Part shown: piece by piece, positions 15,391-25,103 of the stretch
Layout: the number at the start of each line of letters is the position of its first letter
Numbering within the stretch: the first letter of the stretch is position 1
Origin: an uncultured Lachnospiraceae bacterium
GTDB taxonomy: Bacteria > Bacillota > Clostridia > Lachnospirales > Lachnospiraceae
NCBI GenBank assembly: GCA_910586205.1
Contig: CAJUGD010000022.1
Location: 1 to 64,000 of the forward strand
DNA length: 64,000 nucleotides
Reading direction: 5' to 3'
Translations under genes and position numbers: made by a program
Notes under the pieces: model-generated
What the model saw: the letters and a program-made list of their open reading frames with translations, nothing else
Databases searched by the model: none
What the model was told of the DNA's origin: nothing

Positions 15391-16845
15391 CTAGACCGTT
15401 CCGTGTTTTCTGTCCGGACGATCCTCTCTCTTGGTAAACAGCATCTCAAACGCAGCAATCACACGTTTTCTGGTATCGCATGCCTCAATAATATCATCCA
15501 CATATCCTCTCTTTGCAGCAGCGACTGCACTGGACTGAAGTTCCCGGTAAAGATTGGCCTTTTCATTGATCATGCTTAAGGTATCATCTGCCTTTGAAAG
15601 CTCGTCCGCATACATAATCTTTACGGCTGCTGCCGGATCCATCATGCCGATCACTGCCTGAGGCCAGGCATACACAATATCCGCCCCGATGGACTTGCTG
15701 TTCATGGTCAGGTAGGCAGTGCCGTAAGCCTCTCCCACAATCACAGACACCTTGGGAACCGAAGCACTTGCAAAAGCATAGGTCAGGCGGCCTGCCGTCT
15801 TGGCAATCTTGCGCTCCGTACACTTGCTGGCCTTGTATCCTTTCACATTGACCAGGGTTAAAAGCGGGATATTAAAGGCATCGCAGAAGGAGACAAACTT
15901 TTCCGCCTTCTCACATCCGTGAGAGGTCAAAACCGGCTCATATTCTTCCTCCTTCACGCCGTTCTCCCCATAGACCTCGGTCCGGTTGGCCACGCAGCCT
16001 ACGGTAGAGCCGTTCAGACGGATAAATCCGGTGACCATGGACGGGTCATAGGCTTTCTTTACCTCCAGGAAAAACCCGTTGTCCGAAATCTGTGCAAGAG
16101 CAATGTCCGTGGCGCCTGCACAATTCTCCAAGCTGGCGCAGACCCGGTTTAAATCATCATCACATTCACTGTAGGACATGTCATCCTCATTGTTGGCAGG
16201 AAGAATAGCAATCAGGCTGCGGATCTGGTTAAGAACAGCATCCTCATCCCCCACAAAATCCACCAGCCCTGTATCTCCGCTCTGGAATGCCGCGCTGGAG
16301 GTATCACACTTTTCAATACGATTGCCCTCAAGGGCATTGGGAGAATTGACAAACAACTTCGCCTTCTTTTCCTCCATGAAAATGAAATCTGCCATGGCTG
16401 AAGACACTGCCATCCCGCCGCCGCAGGTGCCGAATACTGCCGCAATCTGCGGAATCACGCCGGACGCCATGGCCTGGCTTAAATAAATCTGTCCAAACCC
16501 GTTCAGCGCATCAGTAGCCTCCTGCAGACGCAGCCCGGCACAGTCAATCAAACCCACCACCGGCGCTCCCATCTTCATAGCCATAGAATAAATGTTGGAA
16601 ATCTTCTTTGCGTGCATCTCGCCTACCGAACCGCCTAAAACAGCAGCATCCTGGCTGTACACGTACACAAGGCTTCCGTCGATGGTTCCGTAACCGGTAA
16701 TCACGCCATCTGCTGGAGTTTCCTTGTCAGTCATGTTAAAGTCTGTGGCTCTTGCAGTAATGTAAGAACCTACTTCAACAAAACTGTTCTCATCAAGCAA
16801 AGCGCTGATTCTGCTGCCCGCTGACGTTTGTGCTGAATTACTCAT
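15391..16845 (-). CDS. Acyl-CoA carboxyltransferase (MmdA/PccB-type, 12S-like)
   Basis: 484 residues from the ATG at 16845, eight bases after GGAGG; the upstream ATG at 16860 is part of that ribosome site. It has the crotonase-like carboxyltransferase fold with SVGEMHAKKI and the oxyanion-type loop CGGGMAVSSAMADFIF, followed by a second such domain. It moves carboxyl between a CoA ester such as methylmalonyl-CoA and biotin. It is first in an operon with OadG, biotin carrier, OadB and OadA. A weak TTGAAT-15-TATACA promoter candidate is at 16945-16971. Substrate is inferred from family only. Confidence 0.88.
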   Translation of the reverse strand: MSNSAQTSAGSRISALLDENSFVEVGSYITARATDFNMTDKETPADGVITGYGTIDGSLVYVYSQDAAVLGGSVGEMHAKKISNIYSMAMKMGAPVVGLIDCAGLRLQEATDALNGFGQIYLSQAMASGVIPQIAAVFGTCGGGMAVSSAMADFIFMEEKKAKLFVNSPNALEGNRIEKCDTSSAAFQSGDTGLVDFVGDEDAVLNQIRSLIAILPANNEDDMSYSECDDDLNRVCASLENCAGATDIALAQISDNGFFLEVKKAYDPSMVTGFIRLNGSTVGCVANRTEVYGENGVKEEEYEPVLTSHGCEKAEKFVSFCDAFNIPLLTLVNVKGYKASKCTERKIAKTAGRLTYAFASASVPKVSVIVGEAYGTAYLTMNSKSIGADIVYAWPQAVIGMMDPAAAVKIMYADELSKADDTLSMINEKANLYRELQSSAVAAAKRGYVDDIIEACDTRKRVIAAFEMLFTKREDRPDRKHGTV

Positions 16846-17032
16846 TTTGCAATCCTCCATTTTAAAATATTCACGGCGCCGCCTAAAATCGTTAAATTTT
16901 TGACAGCAATCCGCATAGTAACTCCAATTTCTGCCGATTTTAATTGTATAATGTTATGGGACAAAATTCAAGCTGTTTTTGTATTTTTTTCAAGAACCGG
17001 CAAATTTTTCACGAGAATTTTACAGAAGGCTT

Positions 17033-18370
17033 TTAAAAGCCGAAAAATCTGTCCCAAACCTTTCTGAAACAATAGGAAAAATCCCTTTTCTCCACAGTCC
17101 GATCTGCAAAAAGAGGATAACTGCGAATGGTTTTTCCGTTCAAAAGATAACGGACATGACCCACCAGCTCCCCTTTCTTAACAGGCGCTTTCAAAAGCTC
17201 TGGCACCTCGGCCCTCCGCTCCACATTCTCATCCTCCGCCAGAAGAATCCTCAGATGCCGGTCTTTCTCCTCTAAACGGGAAACCGGCTTTACCACAGGC
17301 GCCTTCTCCTGCCTTTTCGCGCCGGTTCCGGTGATTTCCCCGATTCCGTCCTCCACAGGGATCTCCTTTAGATCCGGCTCCTGGTAAACATCCTGGTAAT
17401 GATACTTCTCCCGGCCATAGTTAAAAAGTGTCCTGGCATCTGCCCATTTGTAGGTTTTATGAGGCGGCCATCCGCTTCCGAGAAGAGCCAGAATATACGT
17501 TCGTCCCTCATCCTCTAAGGCTGCCACATAGGAATAGCCTGCCTTGTCCGTAAAGCCTGTCTTGCCGCTTAAAAGCCCATCCATCATAGACAGCAGGGCA
17601 TTATGGTTTACACAGGAAAAGGATCCTTTTTTCTCCACGTCCGTAAAAGCATAGCTGGCTGTCCGGGTGATCTCTAAAAATTCCTCCCGCCGGGGAGATT
17701 CCCGAATACAATAGCGCATCACAGCAGCCAAATCTTCTGCCGTAGTGCCGTGGATGTATTCTTTGCCGTCAGGGGCCGTGTAGGTCTTATCCAGTCCGTT
17801 GGGGGTCAGAAAACAAGTATTTTTACACCCGAGCTGCTTTGCTTTTTCATTCATCATAGCGGAAAATCCCTCCACGCTTCCTCCGATCTGCTCTGCGATG
17901 ACTACTGCCGAGTCATTGTGGGATTCCAGCATCAGGGAATAGAGTAAATCCTTCAGGTAAAACTGTGTGCCTTTTCTGGCCCCCAGACGGACCTTGGGCT
18001 GGGCGGCGGCTGTCTCCGACACCGTGCAGATATCCTTGGGATTTCCGTTTTCTAAGGCAAGGATACAGGTCATGATCTTTGTGGTGCTTGCCATGGAACG
18101 GAATACCTCCCCGTCCTTTTCATAGAGAATCCGTCCTGTATCCCCGTCCATTAAAACAGCAGAAAGGGCATAAAGGGAAAGCTCCTCCTTTGCTTCTGTC
18201 TCGATTATTCCCGCATTTGACGGTTCTGATTCCCCAAATGATAATACCTGCCATGTTGTTTTTACGGATCGTTCTGCTGGTATTTTCCACACAGCCTGAG
18301 TGCTTCCCCAAAAAGCAAAGCCGATGGTGACTCCTGCCATCAGCCCCCGTATGCGATTTTCTCTCACCAT
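17033..18370 (-). CDS. D-alanyl-D-alanine carboxypeptidase (DacF-like, peptidase S11)
   Basis: 445 residues. All three penicillin-binding motifs are present: S95-T-T-K98 (ASTTKIMT), the SHN triad (LESHNDSAVV), and KTG in SGKTGFTDKAG. The enzyme trims the terminal D-Ala of peptidoglycan stem peptides. An N-terminal hydrophobic stretch (about 9-22) provides export, and a C-terminal beta-rich domain follows, ending close to a basic stretch. AGGGGG is four bases before the ATG. It is transcribed alone, with a small GGCTTTTAAAAGCC dyad overlapping the stop as a possible weak terminator. Confidence 0.93.
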   Translation of the reverse strand: MVRENRIRGLMAGVTIGFAFWGSTQAVWKIPAERSVKTTWQVLSFGESEPSNAGIIETEAKEELSLYALSAVLMDGDTGRILYEKDGEVFRSMASTTKIMTCILALENGNPKDICTVSETAAAQPKVRLGARKGTQFYLKDLLYSLMLESHNDSAVVIAEQIGGSVEGFSAMMNEKAKQLGCKNTCFLTPNGLDKTYTAPDGKEYIHGTTAEDLAAVMRYCIRESPRREEFLEITRTASYAFTDVEKKGSFSCVNHNALLSMMDGLLSGKTGFTDKAGYSYVAALEDEGRTYILALLGSGWPPHKTYKWADARTLFNYGREKYHYQDVYQEPDLKEIPVEDGIGEITGTGAKRQEKAPVVKPVSRLEEKDRHLRILLAEDENVERRAEVPELLKAPVKKGELVGHVRYLLNGKTIRSYPLFADRTVEKRDFSYCFRKVWDRFFGF

Positions 18371-18531
18371 TGTCCCCCTCTTATTTTTTAATTTCTATCC
18401 TTTATCCTATTCCTGTAAAGGCTTGTATATTCCTTTTGGGGAAATTCAGGCTTTTGCGTTGGAGAAATGTGTGGTAAAATGTAGATAACTGTACGCAGTC
18501 TTGAAAAAGCTCATGAAAGGAAGGAATTTGT

Positions 18532-19782
18532 GTGAAGCATGACCGCCTGATTTTTCATATTGATGTAAACTCTGCTTTTCTGAGCTGGGAGTCTGTCTAC
18601 CGGATGGAAAAAGATCCGGAGGGAGTGGATCTGCGCTCCATTCCTTCTGCGGTAGGCGGAGATTCCAAATCCCGTCATGGGATCGTATTGGCTAAATCTG
18701 TTTTGGCCAGGCAGTGCGGAGTAACTACAGGAGAGCCTTTGGCCAGTGCCCGGCGCAAATGCCCGTCCCTGGTTGTTGTGCCCTCCCGTTTTGATTTGTA
18801 CATCAAGTGTTCCCAAAAGCTCCACCGTCTCTTAGAAGACTATACCCCTGATATTGAAAGGTTCAGCATTGATGAGGCTTTTTTAGATATGACGGAGACC
18901 ATCCACCTGTTTCATGAACCAAGGCAGACGGCAGACGCTATCCGTGAGCGGATTGCCCGCGAGCTGAAATTCACGGTGAATATCGGCATTTCTTCCAATA
19001 AGCTTTTGGCAAAAATGGCGTCTGATTTTGAGAAGCCGGACAAAACCCACACCCTGTTCCCTGAAGAAATCCAAAAGAAAATGTGGCCGCTGCCGCTGCG
19101 TGATTTGTTTTTTGTGGGAAGCGCTGCAGCGGAGAAGATGAACCGGATCGGCCTGCACACCATAGGGGATATGGCTCTCTGTGACGAGCGGATTTTAAAG
19201 GCTCATTTAGGAGATAAATACGGCTCGCTCATTCACCGGTATGCCAACGGCATGGATGACGATCCGGTGGAAAGCCGCGAACCCGCCAGCAAAGGCTATG
19301 GCAACCGCATCACTTTGTCTCGGGATGTATCGGATTTTGACACGGCCTGCCAGGTTCTTCTTGCCCTCAGCGAGACAGTGGGCGCAAGGCTTCGGGAGGA
19401 AAAAGTCCGATGCAGCTGTATCTGCGTGGAGCTAAAAGACTGGCAGTTTATAAGCCGCTCCCATCAGCTTACCCTTAACGCTCCTACAGACTCTACTGCC
19501 GTCCTCTACCAAAATGCCTGCCGGCTTTTAAAGGAGTTTTGGGATCTGACCCCTGTCCGTTTAATCGGCCTTCGGACTGCTCAGATTTCAGAGGATTCTT
19601 ATGAACAGTTAAGCCTGTTCGAGACGAGCCAGTCGAAAAAAATGAAAGAATTAGAGCGGGCGGTGGATAAAATCCGCGGAAAATACGGTATTGACAGCAT
19701 TAAGCGGGCAAGTTTTCTAAAGGAGGACACTCTTACCGATCATGCTGTCAGCAAGAAAAAACATCTGCACAAAGGAGACTGA
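18532..19782 (+). CDS. dinB: Y-family DNA polymerase IV (DinB-like)
   Basis: 416 residues starting at GTG, preceded by AAGGAAGG. The palm motifs HIDVNSAFLSWE and FSIDEAFLDM supply the metal-binding Asp/Glu residues. The little-finger domain is followed by a C-terminal QLSLF, a match to the sliding-clamp binding motif. It performs translesion synthesis. No LexA-type box was recognised upstream. Only six bases separate its stop from the next start, so it forms an operon with a DUF1576 membrane protein. Confidence 0.95.
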   Translation: MKHDRLIFHIDVNSAFLSWESVYRMEKDPEGVDLRSIPSAVGGDSKSRHGIVLAKSVLARQCGVTTGEPLASARRKCPSLVVVPSRFDLYIKCSQKLHRLLEDYTPDIERFSIDEAFLDMTETIHLFHEPRQTADAIRERIARELKFTVNIGISSNKLLAKMASDFEKPDKTHTLFPEEIQKKMWPLPLRDLFFVGSAAAEKMNRIGLHTIGDMALCDERILKAHLGDKYGSLIHRYANGMDDDPVESREPASKGYGNRITLSRDVSDFDTACQVLLALSETVGARLREEKVRCSCICVELKDWQFISRSHQLTLNAPTDSTAVLYQNACRLLKEFWDLTPVRLIGLRTAQISEDSYEQLSLFETSQSKKMKELERAVDKIRGKYGIDSIKRASFLKEDTLTDHAVSKKKHLHKGD

Positions 19783-19788
19783 CATCTT

Positions 19789-21285
19789 ATGGAACAAAAA
19801 GCCTTTACCAACAGCCAGATCATCAATGGAATTGCCTTTAGTTTTTCTGCTTTTTTCCTTCTTTCTGCCTTGGCTGCAGCTCTTTGGACCGGTGAATGGG
19901 GAAGTGTGTTTCTGAACTGGTATTACATCATGATTACTCCTGGTCCTCTGGTTACGGATTATCTGGAAATCGGAGGTCTTGCCAGCGCCATGTTAAATGC
20001 CGGAGCCTGCGGCATGACCTGTTTTGTCTTTATGCGGTTTCTAAAGGGAGATTCCAGAGCTGCCACTTTAGCAGGCTATTTCCTGGTGGTGGCGCACTGC
20101 TTTTACGGCCTGAATTTTCTCAACATGTGGCCCTGCCTTTTGGCTCCTTTTCTATACCTGCGCTGCAAAAAGCTGGACTTTAAAGGCAATCTGCACGTGT
20201 GCATGTTTGCCACCTCCTTCAGCCCTTTTATCAGTGAACTGCTGTTTCGGTATACCCAGGGGGAAGATTATACCTTTGGCGTTTTAAGTCTTAATTCTTC
20301 CGGCATTTTCTTGGCAATTGCCTTCAGTCTGATGATTGGCTTTGTGATCCCGGCCATCCTGCCGGGCGCCCAGGCATGGCATAAGGGCTATAACCTTTAT
20401 AACGGCGGCCTTGCCTTTGGCCTGTTTGGCTTTTTCCTGTTTAACTTTTTATACCGGACCATGGGCATTGCCTCTTTCGGACCTACAACCCGCTTGAATC
20501 CCATTTATGAATCCTTCCACCGCTCCTACCGCCTGTACGGCAATATATTTTTCCTGATTCTTTTTGCGTCCTGCCTTACAGCCGGATACCTTCTCAACGG
20601 AAAAAGCCTGAAGGGCTATGACCGCCTTATGAGGGACACGGGCCATTCCAGCGATTTTTCCGAAAAATACGGAATGCCCCTTTGCCTCATCAATATCGGC
20701 TGTTATGGGACGATGTTCCTTCTGTACATTAACCTGACCATACTCTTTACCAAGGGCGTCGGCTTTACAGGGCCTACTATCGGCGTGGTGATTGCATCCC
20801 TGACATTTGCCGCCATGGGACAGCATCCCAAAAATGTCTGGCCAATCCTTGTAGGCTACCAGACTCTTTATTTTCTCACCATGTATCTTTGTTTTATCCA
20901 TGACAGAGATCTGTCCTGGTCTCTGTCCAACCAGGGATATATCAACGGCGTGGCCTTTGCCACCGGACTCTGTCCCATTGTAGGCCGCTACGGAATCCGG
21001 GCAGGCATTGCAGCAGGCTTTATATGCGCTTCCATGTGTACGGCCACCAGCACCCTTCACGGCGGGTTTGTTTTGTATAACGGCGGCCTTACCACAGGCA
21101 TTACTGCCCTGATTTTTCTGCCGATTTTAGAACATTACCATCCCCAAACCCGCCAGGAAATCAAATCGCAGGCCAAAAATTTCCATACCATGATCTCTCT
21201 GGTGGATGATATTTCCTTAGAGGTGCGCCATGCACACAATGAGATCAGCTTTGGCTCGACTGTGGAGGAAATGGAGGAGGAGTAA
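19789..21285 (+). CDS. DUF1576-family polytopic membrane protein
   Basis: 498 residues with roughly a dozen hydrophobic segments and two related halves: glycine-rich boxes LYNGGLAFGLFGFFLF and VLYNGGLTTGITALIF recur in each. I recognise the family as DUF1576, of unknown function and probably a transporter. AAGGAG lies 11 bases before the ATG. The last 41 bases overlap the convergent methyltransferase gene. Coupling with dinB is seen in spacing only; no functional link is evident. Confidence 0.85.
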   Translation: MEQKAFTNSQIINGIAFSFSAFFLLSALAAALWTGEWGSVFLNWYYIMITPGPLVTDYLEIGGLASAMLNAGACGMTCFVFMRFLKGDSRAATLAGYFLVVAHCFYGLNFLNMWPCLLAPFLYLRCKKLDFKGNLHVCMFATSFSPFISELLFRYTQGEDYTFGVLSLNSSGIFLAIAFSLMIGFVIPAILPGAQAWHKGYNLYNGGLAFGLFGFFLFNFLYRTMGIASFGPTTRLNPIYESFHRSYRLYGNIFFLILFASCLTAGYLLNGKSLKGYDRLMRDTGHSSDFSEKYGMPLCLINIGCYGTMFLLYINLTILFTKGVGFTGPTIGVVIASLTFAAMGQHPKNVWPILVGYQTLYFLTMYLCFIHDRDLSWSLSNQGYINGVAFATGLCPIVGRYGIRAGIAAGFICASMCTATSTLHGGFVLYNGGLTTGITALIFLPILEHYHPQTRQEIKSQAKNFHTMISLVDDISLEVRHAHNEISFGSTVEEMEEE

Positions 21286-22735
21286 GCCGCAGTCCTTTGG
21301 GATAGTGGTTTTTCAGCACGCCCCATGCCGCTTTTCCCCATCCCAAAGGATATTCTGCCGCGCAGACAAGCACCCATCCTTTCAGATCTTCTTCTATCTT
21401 CAGAGTATTTCCTGAAAGATATTCAAGCACCCTTTTATCATCCGGATCCAGACAGATTTTTCTTCTGACCTGGTCCGGATGCAGGGTCTTTGCAAGTCCA
21501 TGAGCCGGTTCAAAACGGTTTTTCTTTAAAGCTCCCAAATGCAGTCCCGGCCTTAAGACTTTAAGTCCTTTGATTCTTCCCATTGCCTCCGGCATACGGT
21601 ATATCTGCTGCCCGAACAGAATCAGATTATTTTCTATTTCTCCTGCAGGCAGCCCCTGAAAGGCAGATGCCTCCATCCATAAAAGATCTTCCAAAAATTC
21701 CTTAAGGATTCTTCTTCCCTCCGGATCTTCCCACAGTTTTTCCTTGTTTTTTCTTTCTCTTGCCAGGCTTTTTGCCCTGTATTCCCCTTTGTCTTCCTTT
21801 TGAAGCAGTGCCAGATAATGTCCTTCCCCTTCTGCCAAATGAGGCCAAATCCGGAAAGTATCCTCCACTGCCCTGCAGCCTTTTTTCGTCCACTCAAGTC
21901 TTCCGGGCGACAGTCCGGGCAGGCATTTTTCCCGGGAGATCCGAACCACCGAAAACTCCGGATGCCGCCCTAAAAATCCCTCAATCTGCTGTTCATTTTC
22001 CTCCGGGGAAAAGGTACAGGTGGAATACACCATCCGCCCTCCGGGCCGTAAAAGCTTAGCTCCGTTGTCCAGGATCTCCCTCTGTCTTTCTGCGCACAGC
22101 CTTACGTTTCCTTCACTCCACTCCAGCCTGGCCTGTTCATCCTTGCGGAACATCCCTTCCCCGGAACAAGGCGCATCGATCAGGACTTTGTCGAAAAATT
22201 CAGGAAAAGCTTCTGCCATACGCACAGAGGTTTCATTGGTCACTACGGTATTGGCAAATCCCATTCTCTCCACGTTTCCGGACAAAATCTTTGCCCGCCC
22301 GGCATGAATCTCATTGCTGACCAAAAGCCCCTTTAAACCCAGCCTTTCTGCAGCCTGGGTCGTCTTTCCCCCCGGCGCGGCACACAGATCCAGCATACGT
22401 TCTCCCGGCTTAGGATCTAAAAGCGGCACTGCCCCCATCGCGCTGGGCTCCTGTATATAATACAGCCCTGCTTCGTGAAGGGGATTTTTACCCGGCCTGG
22501 CCTCCTGCTGATAATAAAAGCCTTCCCTGCACCAGGGAATCTGCCTTAAGCCAAAGACCTCCTTATACCGCTCATACAGTTCTTCTGTTTTTCCTTTGCT
22601 GCCATGAAAGCGAAGCCCCTGTGCCCGCTCTTTTTCATAGCTTGACACAAAGGCTTCATATTCCTTTCCCAGCATATGTTTCATCCGTGCCAGAAATTCT
22701 TCCGGCAGCTTTATTGAAACACAACCTTCACTCAT
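21245..22735 (-). CDS. RsmF/NOL1-NOP2-Sun family RNA m5C methyltransferase
   Basis: 496 residues from the ATG at 22735 with GGAAGGTGAG just upstream; a TTG at 22750 lies inside that site. The SAM-binding domain has DLCAAPGGKTTQ, the catalytic motif DAPCSGEGMFRKDE with its PC cysteine, and the second cysteine in YSTCTFSPEENE. The C-terminal part resembles the RNA-binding tail of RsmF/YebU. It probably methylates 16S rRNA. Its start lies four bases after the stop of the HerA-like gene, so the two are one unit. Its 3' end overlaps the convergent DUF1576 gene by 41 bases. Confidence 0.9.
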   Translation of the reverse strand: MSEGCVSIKLPEEFLARMKHMLGKEYEAFVSSYEKERAQGLRFHGSKGKTEELYERYKEVFGLRQIPWCREGFYYQQEARPGKNPLHEAGLYYIQEPSAMGAVPLLDPKPGERMLDLCAAPGGKTTQAAERLGLKGLLVSNEIHAGRAKILSGNVERMGFANTVVTNETSVRMAEAFPEFFDKVLIDAPCSGEGMFRKDEQARLEWSEGNVRLCAERQREILDNGAKLLRPGGRMVYSTCTFSPEENEQQIEGFLGRHPEFSVVRISREKCLPGLSPGRLEWTKKGCRAVEDTFRIWPHLAEGEGHYLALLQKEDKGEYRAKSLARERKNKEKLWEDPEGRRILKEFLEDLLWMEASAFQGLPAGEIENNLILFGQQIYRMPEAMGRIKGLKVLRPGLHLGALKKNRFEPAHGLAKTLHPDQVRRKICLDPDDKRVLEYLSGNTLKIEEDLKGWVLVCAAEYPLGWGKAAWGVLKNHYPKGLRLTPPPFPPQSSQS

Positions 22736-22739
22736 TTTC

Positions 22740-24404
22740 TCACCTTCCAAATAAAGTCCCTAAAAGACCGCGTCCAATGCTTGCTCCCAGATTGCCGCCC
22801 AGGCGTTTTCCAAAGCTGCCGCCTACGCTCTTTCCGATCTCATTGCCCACCTCTCTGCCAATGGTCCCGGCGGCTGACTTGGCCACATTGGCCACTGCAC
22901 GCTTTTTGGCCTTTTGGGCAGCCTCCTGCTCCTTCTGGATGGCTTTTGCCTGACGTTCTGCCTCTCTCCGGGCTTCCTTTGCCTGCCGCTCTGCTTCCCT
23001 TTCCTGCTGTCTGGCAGCCCTTAAAGCTTCCTTCTCCGCTTCCTTTCTGGCTGCCTCCTCCTCTTTCCTCTGCTGTTCTTCTGCCAGCAGGCGCTCTTTT
23101 TTGGCCTCCTCCTCTTTTCCCCTTCTCATGAAAAATTCATAGGCAGAATCCCTGTCAATCATGGTCCCGTATTTGGCATGGAGAAGATTTCCCTTAATCT
23201 GTCCCTGCCGGTTCTCGTCTGACACAGGTCCAAGCTGGCTCTGCGGCGGAAGGATTCTGGCTCTGCGCACAATAGAGGGAGAACCGTCTTCCTGAAGAAA
23301 CGACACTAACGCCTCCCCGATGGCCAGCTCTGTCAGCACGGTTTTGGTGTCAAACTCAGGATTGATTCGAAAAGAGTTGGCCGCTGCACGTATTGCCTTC
23401 TGATCTGCCGGCGTGTATGCGTGAAGACTATGCTGAATCTTGTTGCCTAATTGCCCTAACACTTCGTCCGGAATGTCTCCCGGGCTTTGGGTGATAAAGT
23501 AGATTCCCACTCCTTTGGAGCGGATCAGCTTTACTACCTGCTCAATCTTCTGCAAAAGCGCCTTGGGCGCTCCCTTAAAGAGCAGATGGGCCTCATCGAA
23601 AAAGAACACCATCTTGGGCCGCTCACAATCCCCTGCTTCTGGCAAAACCTCAAAAAGCTCTGACATCATCCAAAGCATAAAAGTAGAATACATCATGGGA
23701 TTATTGATCAGGCTCTCACTATGTAAAAGATTGATCATGCCCTTTCCGTTAAAATCTGTCTTAAACCAGTCATGGATATCTAAGGCCGGCTCCCCGAAGA
23801 ACTGGTCAGCTCCCTGTTCCTCTAAGGCTGTCAGGCTTCTGAGAATACTGTTAATACTCTGTCTGGGAAGGCTTCCATATTGATTTCCGTACTCTTTATT
23901 GTTCTCCCCCACATAGTTTAACATGGCACGCAGATCCTTGGTATCTAAAAGCAGCAGGCCCTCATCATCCGCAATCTTAAACACAACGGTCAGAACATCC
24001 TCCTGGACCGCTGTCAGCTCCATCAGCCTTGCCAAAAGCGTAGGCCCCATCTCGCTGATGGTAGTCCGAAGGGGAAGTCCCTTTTTTGCGAAAATATCCC
24101 AAAAGCACACAGGATATGCCTGACAGGTCCAATCCGCCTCCCCAATGCCTGCTGTCTCTATACGTTTTTTTATGTCGTCTGTCATGATTCCCGGACAGCA
24201 CATGCCGGCTAAATCTCCCTTTACATCTGCCAGAAACACGGGAACCCCTGCGTCGCTGAAGGACTCAGCCAGTACCTTTAAGGTAACGGTCTTTCCTGTA
24301 CCTGTGGCGCCGGCAATCAGCCCATGGCGGTTTGCCATTCGGGGAAGAATGGACAGCCTTTCGCCGCTGTCTGATGCCACCCAAATCTGTTGTTCATAAA
24401 ACAT
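22740..24404 (-). CDS. HerA-like DUF853 ATPase
   Basis: 554 residues. Walker A GATGTGKT lies near residue 33 and a Walker B strand VFFFDEAHLLF about mid-protein, as in the YjgR/DUF853 branch of HerA/FtsK ATPases. The family's role is not settled. After about residue 420 comes a long Glu/Lys/Arg/Ala coiled coil. The final 45 residues are glycine-rich (GREVGNEIGKSVGGSFGKR), resembling a glycine-zipper membrane or oligomer segment. Operonic with the methyltransferase downstream. Confidence 0.87.
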   Translation of the reverse strand: MFYEQQIWVASDSGERLSILPRMANRHGLIAGATGTGKTVTLKVLAESFSDAGVPVFLADVKGDLAGMCCPGIMTDDIKKRIETAGIGEADWTCQAYPVCFWDIFAKKGLPLRTTISEMGPTLLARLMELTAVQEDVLTVVFKIADDEGLLLLDTKDLRAMLNYVGENNKEYGNQYGSLPRQSINSILRSLTALEEQGADQFFGEPALDIHDWFKTDFNGKGMINLLHSESLINNPMMYSTFMLWMMSELFEVLPEAGDCERPKMVFFFDEAHLLFKGAPKALLQKIEQVVKLIRSKGVGIYFITQSPGDIPDEVLGQLGNKIQHSLHAYTPADQKAIRAAANSFRINPEFDTKTVLTELAIGEALVSFLQEDGSPSIVRRARILPPQSQLGPVSDENRQGQIKGNLLHAKYGTMIDRDSAYEFFMRRGKEEEAKKERLLAEEQQRKEEEAARKEAEKEALRAARQQEREAERQAKEARREAERQAKAIQKEQEAAQKAKKRAVANVAKSAAGTIGREVGNEIGKSVGGSFGKRLGGNLGASIGRGLLGTLFGR

Positions 24405-24458
24405 ACCTTTTCTCCTTACTTTTACTCAATTTCATCTGAAGCACAATATCAAACGGTA

Positions 24459-24491
24459 GAAAAGCCACGTATCCTCCAGCGGACCGTGGCT
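24459..24491 (-). terminator. Terminator of the DUF6465-type gene
   Basis: AGCCACG (24463-24469) pairs with CGTGGCT (24485-24491), followed on the minus strand by TTTTCT. Confidence 0.6.
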
Positions 24492-24529
24492 CCGATTATT
24501 CATCTTCTATCGTACCTACCGTTCTTCCC

Positions 24530-24967
24530 TTAAATCAGCGCAAGCTTATTGTTTCCCTCAGAATCATCACCGTTTACCACATAATAAACCGCATTCTCCT
24601 CCGGTTTAATATAAATGGTGATATTCTCAATCTCTGCTCCCTCGTGAGCCTCTTTATAAGCCCTGGCTGCAGCTGCGGTCAGATCCTCCACTGTAACCTG
24701 TCCGGCGCTGCACTGAATCACAGCCGACACTTTCGGTTCTGCCTTCTTGGCTGCAGCAGCCTTTTTCTCCTCTTTGGGAGCTGCTGTCTCTATGTCTGCT
24801 TCCTCTGCTGCCTTCTTGGCCTCAGTCTTTTTTACGGTGGTCTTCTTTACTGTCTCCTCACTGACTGCACTGGCAGGCTTTCGTCCTCTTTTTTTCTTTT
24901 CTGCCGGCTCCGCAGCCACTATCTCTTTGGTCTCTGCTACTTCCTCAGCCGCTTTTCTTCTAGGCAT
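24530..24967 (-). CDS. DUF6465-type protein with a basic Lys/Ala/Glu-rich N-terminus
   Basis: 145 residues from the ATG at 24967 (MPRRKAAEEVAETKE), three bases after GAGGAGGAGA. The first 85 residues are low-complexity Lys/Ala/Glu/Thr, resembling histone-like or nucleoid-associated tails. The last 60 form a compact domain ending in NITIYIKPEENAVYYVVNGD. I recall this domain as DUF6465 of Lachnospiraceae; its function is unknown. A near-perfect consensus promoter lies about 130 bases upstream, suggesting high expression. DNA binding is only a guess from charge. Confidence 0.65.
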   Translation of the reverse strand: MPRRKAAEEVAETKEIVAAEPAEKKKRGRKPASAVSEETVKKTTVKKTEAKKAAEEADIETAAPKEEKKAAAAKKAEPKVSAVIQCSAGQVTVEDLTAAAARAYKEAHEGAEIENITIYIKPEENAVYYVVNGDDSEGNNKLALI

Positions 24968-25103
24968 GATTCTCCTCCTCATTTAACTCCAAATTGAATT
25001 GAACTTCATTATAACTCCAAAACAGCCGCATTCACAGCCATCAAAATCCTATAGCTATAAAAAGGCTTCTGCTCTTTTCTGTCATTCCATAGTTGCTGAT
25101 GGA

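Noticed and set aside
16945..16971. Promoter of the decarboxylase operon (TTGAAT-15-TATACA)
   Set aside because: The 15-base spacer is short and the match modest, so it is mentioned under the gene but not called.
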